Source: Alphaproteobacteria bacterium (GTDB taxonomy: Bacteria > Pseudomonadota > Alphaproteobacteria > Caulobacterales > Aquidulcibacteraceae). From it: 64,000 bases of DNA. The notes beneath the pieces were generated by a model. That model did not search any database, was not told the origin of the DNA, and saw nothing but the letters and a program-made list of their open reading frames with translations. The DNA lies in the NCBI GenBank assembly GCA_027485915.1, contig JAIXQA010000022.1, positions 1 to 64,000 on the forward strand, written 5' to 3'. Made by a program: the position numbers and the translations under genes. Numbering within the stretch: the first letter of the stretch is position 1; each line of letters starts with the position of its first letter. Below are positions 1-7,238 of this stretch, piece after piece.

Positions 1-129
1 ATTGAGGCGGCCAATGGCGTGATCTTGCTCGGCTGGTCGACGGCGTTTTTGATCACCGTGATCGGCCGTCTGCGCGCGCTTGAGCATGAATGGCTGGACC
101 CGCATCAGGACAAGAAAAGGGGGCTTTAG
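1..129 (+). CDS. Ion channel family protein, C-terminal end (partial)
   Basis: The window opens inside a forward reading frame that ends with TAG at 127-129, leaving 42 residues. They hold one hydrophobic helix (around GVILLGWSTAFLITVIG) preceded by IEAANG and followed by a charged tail. This pattern is typical of the last helix of bacterial two-helix (Ion_trans_2) channels, where the pore helix is followed by a glycine-rich inner helix with the motif LLIGWSTA. The selectivity filter lies upstream of the window, so ion specificity cannot be told. The stop overlaps the stop of the convergent regulator gene by four bases. Confidence 0.55.
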   Translation: MEAANGVILLGWSTAFLITVIGRLRALEHEWLDPHQDKKRGL

Positions 130-329
130 TCCTTTCGATGTGGGTTCACAAAGATCGCCTCAACCTCGGTCTCAAACAAAGCCGCCATTTTGAACGCCAG
201 ATCCAGCGACGGGTCGTGCTGGTCGGCTTCTATTGCAATAATGGCTTGTCGCGAAACCCCTAAGGCCTGCCCAAGATCGGCTTGGGTCAGGCCTTTGGCG
301 GCGCGTAAGGCACGCACATGATTGATCAT
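126..329 (-). CDS. HTH transcriptional regulator, XRE/YozG-like
   Basis: A 67-residue protein made almost entirely of one Cro/C1-type helix-turn-helix. Helices 2 and 3 are GLTQADLGQALGVSRQA followed by IIAIEADQHDPSLDLA, the usual XRE pattern, and the short tail (FETEVEAIF) is typical of YozG-type mini-regulators. These are usually encoded with a small membrane protein and often repress their own operon. Its ATG overlaps the stop of the upstream membrane gene by four bases (ATGA), so the two are translationally coupled. Two palindromes just upstream of the operon are the obvious binding sites. The ligand or signal is unknown. Confidence 0.85.
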   Translation of the reverse strand: MINHVRALRAAKGLTQADLGQALGVSRQAIIAIEADQHDPSLDLAFKMAALFETEVEAIFVNPHRKD

Positions 330-715
330 TTTGTCGCCTTACGGGCAAAGGGGGCCACAAGGGCAAAGCAGGCCCAAAACAGCGGGTAAATCATCCAGCC
401 CGGCACATGGGCAGCCCCCGCATAGCTTTCGGCAAAGCCCCAAGCTGAAAAGAGCGCCATCGCGATACCCGAAGCGAGAATGAATTGCCGCGCCAAAAAG
501 GCGCCGATGAATTCGTCGCTGTCGCGGATCATCACCAAGGTTGCCCAAATTTGTCCCGCTATTGGCAGACTGACTAAAGCAGTCAAACCCCAGCGGGCAG
601 GGATGGGCAGGCCGTCCATCAAGCCCGCAATCGCCCCAGCATTGATGAGAACATAGAGCCCCATAAAAAGCATCGTACGGGTGATATAGGTCTTGGCTTG
701 CGGTGTTTGTTCCAT
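326..715 (-). CDS. Small integral membrane protein in operon with HTH regulator
   Basis: About 129 residues with four likely membrane segments (near residues 15-35, 43-62, 75-97 and 103-122), separated by short loops, with charged ends (KTYITR, RKATK). No catalytic motif is visible and the family is not recognised with certainty. Multi-span proteins of this size are common partners of YozG-like regulators. The frame stays open to 751, but the ATG at 713-715 has a good AGGAGG Shine-Dalgarno about ten bases upstream and is preferred. The gene is first in a two-gene operon with the HTH protein. Confidence 0.7.
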   Translation of the reverse strand: MEQTPQAKTYITRTMLFMGLYVLINAGAIAGLMDGLPIPARWGLTALVSLPIAGQIWATLVMIRDSDEFIGAFLARQFILASGIAMALFSAWGFAESYAGAAHVPGWMIYPLFWACFALVAPFARKATK

Positions 716-732
716 GGCAATTGCCTCCTGAA

Positions 733-780
733 TGTCAGGTATACCTAACATCCGCGAAATGTCAGGTCAAGCTGACATTT
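733..780 (-). promoter_or_regulatory. Two adjacent operator-like palindromes
   Basis: Bases 757-780 are a perfect inverted repeat: AAATGTCAG, a six-base spacer, then CTGACATTT. Bases 733-750 (TGTCAGGTATACCTAACA) match their own reverse complement at 16 of 18 positions. Both contain the half-site TGTCAG or its complement and lie directly upstream of the leftward membrane-protein/HTH operon, as expected for sites of a dimeric XRE repressor controlling its own promoter. That the co-encoded HTH protein binds them is inference. Confidence 0.65.
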
Positions 781-900
781 GCGATTTCTTGCACCTTACC
801 GGACCCTGCAAAGTTGCATCGCGCGCGATTGCCCTCTAACCAGTTCCCGACATAATAAGTCGGTAATACGACGGACAGCTCTAGGGGCATACGGACCAAG

Positions 901-2919
901 ATGTTTGATAAGATTCTGATTGCCAATCGCGGCGAAGTTGCAGTCCGCATCATCAAGACCTGTCGGCGTATGGGCGTGAAAACCGTCATCGTGTTTTCCG
1001 AAGCCGACCGCGATTCCATGGCGGTTGAGATGGCTGACGAAAAGGTCTTTATCGGTCCGGCACCGGCGTCTGAATCCTATCTGGTGATCGATAAGATTAT
1101 TGCCGCCGTCAAAGAAACAGGGGCCCAAGCCGTCCACCCAGGCTTTGGCTTCTTGTCGGAAAAGGTTGAGTTTGCCCAGCGCTGTGCCGATGAGGGGATC
1201 GTCTTTATCGGTCCAAACCCACACGCCATTCACGCCATGGGCGACAAGATCGAAAGTAAGAAGACCGCAGCGGCTGCGGGTGTTTCCTGCGTGCCCGGCC
1301 ATATTGGCGAGATTGCCGACACCGCCCATGCGGTCGCGATTTCGGAAGAAATTGGCTATCCGGTCATGATTAAGGCCTCAGCCGGCGGTGGCGGTAAAGG
1401 CATCCGCGTTGCTTACGACCGCAAGGATGTGGAAGAGGGCTTCCCCGCCGTACGTGCCGAAGCCAAGAACGCCTTTGGCGATGACCGTATCTTCATCGAG
1501 AAATTCATTCTGGCCCCGCGCCATATCGAAATCCAAGTCTTGGGCGACAAACACGGCAATGTGGTGCATTTGTTTGAGCGGGAATGCTCCATCCAGCGCC
1601 GCAACCAAAAAGTCATTGAAGAAGCACCAAGCCCGCTTCTGGATGAAGAGACCCGCGCCGCCATGGGTGCACAAGCCGTCGCTTTGGCCAAGGCCGTAGG
1701 CTATGATAGTGCGGGTACGGTGGAATTTGTTGCCTCCGGCAAAGATAAGAGCTTCTATTTCCTTGAAATGAACACCCGCCTACAGGTGGAACACCCGGTG
1801 TCAGAGGCCATCACCGGCCTTGACCTCGTCGAGCAAATGTTGCGCGTGGCGTCGGGCGAGGCCTTGTCCTTTAAGCAGTCCGACCTTGCGATCAACGGCT
1901 GGGCGATTGAGAGTCGGATTTATGCCGAAGATCCTTATCGCAACTTCTTGCCCTCCATTGGTCGCCTTAAGCGCTATTTGCCACCGGTTGAAGGCGATTT
2001 TGGCACCCATAAAGTGCGCAATGATGCTGGCGTTCGTGAAGGCGATGAGATCTCGATGTTCTATGATCCGATGATCTCCAAGCTTGTGACTTGGGCCCCA
2101 ACCCGTTTGGCCGCGATTGATGCGCAAGCCGCAGCCCTTGATACCTTTGCCATCGAAGGCATTCAGGACAATATCCCCTTCTTGGCCGCCGTGATGGAGG
2201 AAGCCCGCTTCCGCTCTGGCGATATCACCACCGCTTATATCAAGGATGAATTCCCCGAAGGCTTTAAGGGTGCGCCCTTAACCGACAAGATTTTGCGCCT
2301 GATGGCGGGCGTTGGGGCCTTGGTCCATATGCGCAAGCTGGCGCGCGACGCCCAAATCAGCGGCCGCATGACCCCGCATAAGCCGATCCGGAGTGATTGG
2401 GTGGTGCGCATTGAGGGCACCTATCACCCCCTCCATGTCGAGATTACAGAGGGCGGCGCGCATATCCGCTTTGAAAGTGGTGACACGATCGACATTTCTA
2501 GCGGCTTTAAGCCGGGCGACCGCTTGATCACCGGCGTCGCCCATGCAGCAGGCGTGTTTGAGAATGAGGGCTTTGCCGTCAAGTTCAAAGACCGCACGCA
2601 GGGCTATGAGTTCCAATATCGCGGCGCAAAAGCCGTTGTGATTGTGGCTACCCCACGCGATGCAGAACTGCACGCCAAGCTGCCGGAAAAGGTCGCTGCC
2701 GACACGTCCCGCATGATCATCTCGCCCATGCCGGGCCTTGTTGTGTCCATCGAGGTCGTTGAAGGCCAAGAGATTAAGTCGGGCGAGGCGATCGCCATTG
2801 TCGAAGCCATGAAGATGCAGAACATCATTCGGGCTGAGCGCGATGGCAAAGTGACTAAGGTCCATGTCGGCGCTGGGGCAGCCGTGGCCGCCGACGAAAT
2901 CATGGTGGAATTGGGCTGA
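901..2919 (+). CDS. pccA: Acetyl-/propionyl-CoA carboxylase, biotin-carboxylase/carrier subunit
   Basis: A 672-residue alpha subunit that carboxylates its own biotin with ATP and bicarbonate. The N-terminal biotin carboxylase domain (FDKILIANRGEVAVR at the start) is followed by the ATP-grasp core with its glycine-rich loop (KASAGGGGKGIRVAY, near residues 160-175) and the catalytic segment MNTRLQVEHPVSEAITG. A BT-type linker domain follows, then the biotinyl domain with EAMKMQN, in which Lys 638 would carry biotin. The length and BT region fit propionyl-CoA carboxylase alpha best, though acyl-CoA carboxylases with other substrates look similar. The carboxyltransferase beta subunit is not in this window. 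Confidence 0.92.
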   Translation: MFDKILIANRGEVAVRIIKTCRRMGVKTVIVFSEADRDSMAVEMADEKVFIGPAPASESYLVIDKIIAAVKETGAQAVHPGFGFLSEKVEFAQRCADEGIVFIGPNPHAIHAMGDKIESKKTAAAAGVSCVPGHIGEIADTAHAVAISEEIGYPVMIKASAGGGGKGIRVAYDRKDVEEGFPAVRAEAKNAFGDDRIFIEKFILAPRHIEIQVLGDKHGNVVHLFERECSIQRRNQKVIEEAPSPLLDEETRAAMGAQAVALAKAVGYDSAGTVEFVASGKDKSFYFLEMNTRLQVEHPVSEAITGLDLVEQMLRVASGEALSFKQSDLAINGWAIESRIYAEDPYRNFLPSIGRLKRYLPPVEGDFGTHKVRNDAGVREGDEISMFYDPMISKLVTWAPTRLAAIDAQAAALDTFAIEGIQDNIPFLAAVMEEARFRSGDITTAYIKDEFPEGFKGAPLTDKILRLMAGVGALVHMRKLARDAQISGRMTPHKPIRSDWVVRIEGTYHPLHVEITEGGAHIRFESGDTIDISSGFKPGDRLITGVAHAAGVFENEGFAVKFKDRTQGYEFQYRGAKAVVIVATPRDAELHAKLPEKVAADTSRMIISPMPGLVVSIEVVEGQEIKSGEAIAIVEAMKMQNIIRAERDGKVTKVHVGAGAAVAADEIMVELG

Positions 2920-2930
2920 TTTAAGCCGCT

Positions 2931-4220
2931 TTAGGCCAACCAGGGGCTTGGATCGTCTTCTTGGGCGATGAGGGATAGGCCGTGGGCGATTGAAACAAAT
3001 TGGTCGCCCGTCTCCACTTTTTGGGTGCCAAAGCGGGTCTCGAACTGGGCTTTGACGGCGGGTACAAAGCTGGAACCGCCGGTCAAAAACACCCGATCAA
3101 TCCCGCCTTCATCCAGGCCCGCAGCGGCAAGCGCGTCGGTCACGCAGCCATCAATCTGGCTTAGGTCGTCTGCGATCCAGGATTCAAAATCGGCTCGTGT
3201 CAGCGATTTGACCATATCAGTGCCGCCAAAGGACAAGCGGAAGGTCGCTTCTTCCTCGTGGCTCAAAGTCGTCTTCACCGCGGCAATCGCGCGATAAAGG
3301 TGGTAGCTGGCTTCAGCATCTAAGAAGTCCAAAAAGGCTTGGATTTTTTTCGGCTGCAGCGCCTGTTTGGCGAGCTTTTGTAAGTCCTGATAGTCGCGCG
3401 TATGGCGCATGATCGACAATTGGTTCCACTGGGAAAACCGCCCGTAATAGGCCAAAGGTACCGGCAAGACCTTACCGTCACTGGCATAGTGAAAGCCTTT
3501 GCCAAAGAGCGGCGAGACCAGATGATCAATGATGCGCTGGTCGAAACTATCGCCCGCGATGCCCACACCGCGATGGGCGAGCGCTTCGGCTGACTTAGTC
3601 GTTTGCCCGCGTCGAAAGCGGATGATGGAAAAGTCGCTGGTGCCACCGCCAAAATCGGCCACCAAAATCGTGGCGTCTTGGGTGAGGCGCTGGGCAAAGA
3701 AGAAGGCCGCCGCCACGGGTTCATAGACATGGGCGATGTCTTCAAAACCTGCTTTGGTCAGGGCTGCTTGATAGCGGGTGCGGGCCAAATCCTCGTCAGA
3801 GCGGCTACCGGCAAAACGAACGGGGCGGCCTACCAGCACGCGCTTGGGGAAGGGTTGGTTGGCGCGCTCACTCAAGCGACGCAGGAAAGCCGCCAACAAA
3901 TCCTCAAACCGCCAAGCTTTATTCTGGATAACCGTACTGGTGAATAAAGGGCTGGCAGCAAAGGTCTTGAAAGATTGGATGAAACGACAATCCCCGCCGA
4001 GCTCTAAGAAGCGGTCAATCGCCCAAGGGCCCACCTCCATCATCGCCTTGGCGCGGTGGTCATCCTCCTCATGCCAAAAGCACAAGACTGAACGACAGGC
4101 TTGGACCAAGTCCTGTTCATGCGCAAACTGGATCGCACGACTTTTGCCCTGCCCATCGGGCAAGGTCGCAACGCTATTGGTTGTCCCGAAATCGAGACCA
4201 AGGGTAGGTATATGGGCCAT
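2931..4220 (-). CDS. Hsp70 family protein, YegD-like
   Basis: A 429-residue member of the actin-ATPase/Hsp70 superfamily. The phosphate-1 loop (GLDFGTTNSVATL) opens the protein, the phosphate-2 motif (VADFGGGTSDFS) lies near residue 190, and the adenosine motif (FLTGGSSFVPAV) near 385. The protein ends soon after, so it has the nucleotide-binding domain but lacks the DnaK substrate-binding domain, as in YegD. Its substrates are not known. It is convergent with the carboxylase gene, eleven bases apart, and is the only member of its transcription unit. Confidence 0.88.
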   Translation of the reverse strand: MAHIPTLGLDFGTTNSVATLPDGQGKSRAIQFAHEQDLVQACRSVLCFWHEEDDHRAKAMMEVGPWAIDRFLELGGDCRFIQSFKTFAASPLFTSTVIQNKAWRFEDLLAAFLRRLSERANQPFPKRVLVGRPVRFAGSRSDEDLARTRYQAALTKAGFEDIAHVYEPVAAAFFFAQRLTQDATILVADFGGGTSDFSIIRFRRGQTTKSAEALAHRGVGIAGDSFDQRIIDHLVSPLFGKGFHYASDGKVLPVPLAYYGRFSQWNQLSIMRHTRDYQDLQKLAKQALQPKKIQAFLDFLDAEASYHLYRAIAAVKTTLSHEEEATFRLSFGGTDMVKSLTRADFESWIADDLSQIDGCVTDALAAAGLDEGGIDRVFLTGGSSFVPAVKAQFETRFGTQKVETGDQFVSIAHGLSLIAQEDDPSPWLA

Positions 4221-4278
4221 GGGGGCGCTGGGCTTAACGGTCTGGCGGGGGGTTGTCTAGGGGCCTTCCCGTTAACTG

Positions 4279-4369
4279 TGTCATCCCCGCCGAAGCGAAG
4301 CGGAGAGCGAGGACCTTGGTGAAGTTACGGCAGGAGGTCTCGGACCGGCTGACGCCGTCAGGCATGACA
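4279..4369. repeat. 91-bp dispersed repeat, copy 1
   Basis: It starts TGTCATCCCCGCC and ends GGCATGACA, so the outer bases form an imperfect terminal inverted repeat. It is nearly identical to the copy at 4760-4850 (about five differences, same length), and the pair brackets the GIY-YIG nuclease gene. The interior contains GGACC and GGTC blocks that can pair into a second hairpin. Confidence 0.9.
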
Positions 4370-4441
4370 TCAATTTATGGATAGACATTTATTATTTTAT
4401 ATTTAAGGTAATTATTCTGATTTCCGGTTTGATATAGAAAG

Positions 4442-4726
4442 ATGGATGCATCTGAGCCAGAGGACAGAATTTTCGTTTACCTCGTGACCAATCGCCCACG
4501 AGGTGTTCTCTATGTCGGGATTACAAGCGATCTCGTGAAGCGGGTTTGGCAACATCGAACCCATCAACTCAAACGAAGTTTCACAGATAGGTACAATCTA
4601 GAGCGGCTGGTTTGGGTCGAACAATACCGCGATGTAAATGTTGCAATTCGGCGGGAAAAATTGATCAAGCGCTGGCGTCGAGAATGGAAAATCCAATTAG
4701 TGGAAAAGAGCAACCCCGAGTGGTGA
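4442..4726 (+). CDS. GIY-YIG domain nuclease, small single-domain type
   Basis: A 94-residue protein that is essentially one GIY-YIG domain. FVYLVTNRPRGVLYVGIT carries the GIY-like (VYL) and YIG-like (YVG) strands. These are followed by the conserved arginine in SDLVKRVWQHR and by the later acidic helix residues (REKLIKRWRREWK), as in the UPF0213/YhbQ-like group. Such proteins cut or nick DNA, but the targets of this small group are poorly known. The gene stands alone, 72 bases after one 91-bp repeat and 33 bases before a second. Its ATG at 4442 is the only sensible start. Confidence 0.88.
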   Translation: MDASEPEDRIFVYLVTNRPRGVLYVGITSDLVKRVWQHRTHQLKRSFTDRYNLERLVWVEQYRDVNVAIRREKLIKRWRREWKIQLVEKSNPEW

Positions 4727-4759
4727 GACTTGTGGGAAGAAATTTCCTTTTAGAATGAC

Positions 4760-4850
4760 TGTCATCCCCGCCGAAGCGAAGCGGAGAGCGGGGACCTTGG
4801 TGAAGTTACGGCAGGAGGTCCCGGATCGGCTGACGCCGTCCGGGATGACA
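4760..4850. repeat. 91-bp dispersed repeat, copy 2
   Basis: Same length and orientation as copy 1. It starts TGTCATCCCCGCC and ends CGGGATGACA, giving perfect complementary ends (TGTCATCCC with GGGATGACA). It lies between the GIY-YIG gene and the end of the aldo/keto reductase gene and could fold into a long hairpin in RNA. Confidence 0.9.
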
Positions 4851-4865
4851 TTCAAGTTTTTGACC

Positions 4866-5951
4866 CTACCCCACAGACCCCGCTCTGTCGCGGCCTTGAA
4901 CGGGAAACATCCAGCCGGGATATTCTGATGGCAAGGCAGAGACTTTGTCCAGAACCGCAAGGTCTTCAGCAGTCAGTTTCACGTCCACAGCTTTGAGATT
5001 ATCGGTCAATTGATCATCGGTTTTGGCCCCGATAATGACACTCGTCACCCAAGGGCGGTGCAAGAGCCAAGCGAGGGCAATTTGGGCGACGCTGACCCCG
5101 TGTGCGGCGGCAATCGGCTCCATCGCTTCCACGCAATCATAAACCCGGTCCTTATTGACCGGGGGGAAGTCAAAGCTGGCGCGGCGGGCATTGTTTGGCC
5201 CTGCTTGATCGCGCTTAAACTTGCCAGACAACAGGCCCCCAGCGAGCGGGCTCCACGGCAGAATGGCGAGGCCTTCGCTTTGCGCCAGTGGCACAACTTC
5301 GCGTTCAAGATCGCGCGAGGCCAAGGTGTAATACATCTGCATGGATTCAAAGCGGGCGTAATTCTTACGCTCGGCAATGCCATTGGCCTTGGCGGTTTCC
5401 CACGCAGCGCGGTTACACAGGCCGACATAGCGCACCCGGCCTGAACGCACGATGTCATTCAACGTATCCAACACTTCGTCGAGCGAGGTGAGGGGGTCAT
5501 AGCCGTGGATTTGATAGAGATCGACATGATCCATATTGAGGCGCTTCAAACTCGCATCAATGGCGTTAAACAAATGCTTGCGTGACAGGCCCGAGATATT
5601 GCGAGCTGTCTGGCGGCGGGTCGCTTCGGCCTGCGCATGGGGGCTGGCGTCGGGTGGTAGCAGGTCCTGCACGCGGCCATGGGCTTTGGTGGCGATCACA
5701 ATTTCGTCGCGCCGCAATCCCTTATCGCGAATGGCATGGCCCAACATCTGCTCTGACAGGCCATTGGCATAGACGTCAGCGGTATCGAAAAAATTCACAC
5801 CGGCATCAAAAGCTTGGCGCACGAGGCTGCTGGCAACATCCTGATCTTGGCCGCCAATCACCGTCCAAAATCCATCCCCGCCAAAGGTCATGGTGCCGAG
5901 GCAGATTTCAGAAACAACAAGGCCTGTCCGACCCAAAGTCTTATATTTCAT
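4866..5951 (-). CDS. Aldo/keto reductase
   Basis: A 361-residue NADPH-dependent oxidoreductase of the AKR (beta/alpha)8-barrel fold. The first strand and cofactor region are typical (KYKTLGRTGLVVSEICLGTM). The catalytic tetrad can be seen: Asp in FDTADVYANG with its Tyr, Lys in VIATKAHG, and His in LYQIHGYD. The C-terminal NADP-phosphate loop IIGAKTDDQLTDNL is also present. The substrate cannot be deduced; the family reduces aldehydes and ketones. The gene is monocistronic, and its stop lies 16 bases from the second 91-bp repeat. Confidence 0.9.
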   Translation of the reverse strand: MKYKTLGRTGLVVSEICLGTMTFGGDGFWTVIGGQDQDVASSLVRQAFDAGVNFFDTADVYANGLSEQMLGHAIRDKGLRRDEIVIATKAHGRVQDLLPPDASPHAQAEATRRQTARNISGLSRKHLFNAIDASLKRLNMDHVDLYQIHGYDPLTSLDEVLDTLNDIVRSGRVRYVGLCNRAAWETAKANGIAERKNYARFESMQMYYTLASRDLEREVVPLAQSEGLAILPWSPLAGGLLSGKFKRDQAGPNNARRASFDFPPVNKDRVYDCVEAMEPIAAAHGVSVAQIALAWLLHRPWVTSVIIGAKTDDQLTDNLKAVDVKLTAEDLAVLDKVSALPSEYPGWMFPVQGRDRAGSVG

Positions 5952-6050
5952 CGCGTGCTCCCAAGATTTTTTGATTTGGTTGGCTTGAGGCTACACCCGC
6001 TGCTGCGTCCTTGGCTATCTCTAAATTGAAGTTCGGCTTAAGTGCGCACC

Positions 6051-7238
6051 ATGAGTGACACCTATGATGTAATCATCCTTGGAGCAGGGGCGGCAGGCTT
6101 GATGGCGGCTGCGCGCGCGGGCCAGCGTGGCCGCAAGGTCTTGTTGCTGGAGCATACTGATACTGTCGGCGCAAAAATTCTGATCTCAGGCGGTGGGCGG
6201 TGTAATTTCACCAATATGGAGATTAAGCCCGACCGCTTTATCTCGGCCAATCCCCATTTTGCCCGCTCAGCACTTGCCCGCTACACCCAATATGATTTTA
6301 TCGAGCTGGTGCAAGCCTATCATATTCCCTTTTATGAAAAGACCTTGGGGCAATTATTCTGCGAAGGGGCAGGGGCAGCGCGCCTGATCGTTGATATGTT
6401 GCAGGCCGAATGCACCAAGGGTGGCGTCACCATTGCGACCGATGTGCAAGTCCTTGACGTGGCGCGCACGGGCGAAGGCTATCGCGTCACCACCCAAGTG
6501 GGTCGAGCAATCGCGCCGAGCCTGATCATCGCCACAGGCGGCCCCTCGATCCCAAAGTTAGGCGCAACGGGCTTTGCCTATGAGATTGCCCGCCAATTTA
6601 ACGTGGCCTTGATTGAGCCCAAGCCTGCTTTGGTGCCTTTGGTGTTTGGCATCAAGGACATTGAGTTGATGCGGCCTTTGGCAGGCGTATCGCTTGAAGG
6701 AATTGCGGCCAAGGGCAAGACAGCTTTTCGCGAAGGCATGGTCTTTACCCATCGTGGCCTATCAGGTCCTGCCATCCTGCAGATTAGTTCTTATTGGAAT
6801 AAGGGCGAGAGCATCTATCTCGACCTCCTGCCAGATATCAAAGCTGATCAGTGGCTGATCGAGGCCAAGACCGCCCGTCCGCGTGCGCAAGCCGCCACGA
6901 TCCTGTCTGAGCGTCTACCCCAGCGCTTAGCCCATGCCTTCGCCGAGAAGGCGGGCCTAGATCGGCCTATGGCAGACTTGAAAGATGCCCAGCTGCGAAG
7001 CTTGTCGGAGACCTTACACCATTGGGACCTGACGCCCGTCGGCGATGAGGGCTATGCCAAGGCTGAAGTGACAAAGGGCGGGATTGATACCGCCGCGCTC
7101 AATCAAAAAACCATGGAAGTCAAAGCCGTTCCGGGTCTTTATTTCATCGGCGAGGCGGTTGACGTCACGGGCTGGCTCGGCGGCTATAATTTCCAATGGG
7201 CGTGGTCGAGTGGGGTGGCAGCAGGCGAGGCGGTTTAG
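6051..7238 (+). CDS. NAD(P)/FAD-dependent oxidoreductase, BaiN/HI0933 family
   Basis: About 395 residues. The N-terminal FAD-binding Rossmann motif is YDVIILGAGAAGLMAAARAG, followed by the family hallmark ISGGGRCNFTN near residue 50. The C-terminal part has GLYFIGEAVDVTGWLGGYN, where the FAD again contacts the protein. The HI0933/YhiN group is widespread; a few members act in bile-acid reduction, but the role in free-living bacteria is unknown. An in-frame GTG at 6042 lies nine bases upstream; ATG at 6051 (MSDTYD) is preferred because the Rossmann strand follows directly. The 3' end overlaps mprF by four bases, convergently. Confidence 0.9.
   Translation: MSDTYDVIILGAGAAGLMAAARAGQRGRKVLLLEHTDTVGAKILISGGGRCNFTNMEIKPDRFISANPHFARSALARYTQYDFIELVQAYHIPFYEKTLGQLFCEGAGAARLIVDMLQAECTKGGVTIATDVQVLDVARTGEGYRVTTQVGRAIAPSLIIATGGPSIPKLGATGFAYEIARQFNVALIEPKPALVPLVFGIKDIELMRPLAGVSLEGIAAKGKTAFREGMVFTHRGLSGPAILQISSYWNKGESIYLDLLPDIKADQWLIEAKTARPRAQAATILSERLPQRLAHAFAEKAGLDRPMADLKDAQLRSLSETLHHWDLTPVGDEGYAKAEVTKGGIDTAALNQKTMEVKAVPGLYFIGEAVDVTGWLGGYNFQWAWSSGVAAGEAV

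Noticed and set aside
2278-2865. 195-codon frame antisense to the carboxylase
   Set aside because: Shadow of a conserved gene with no independent support.
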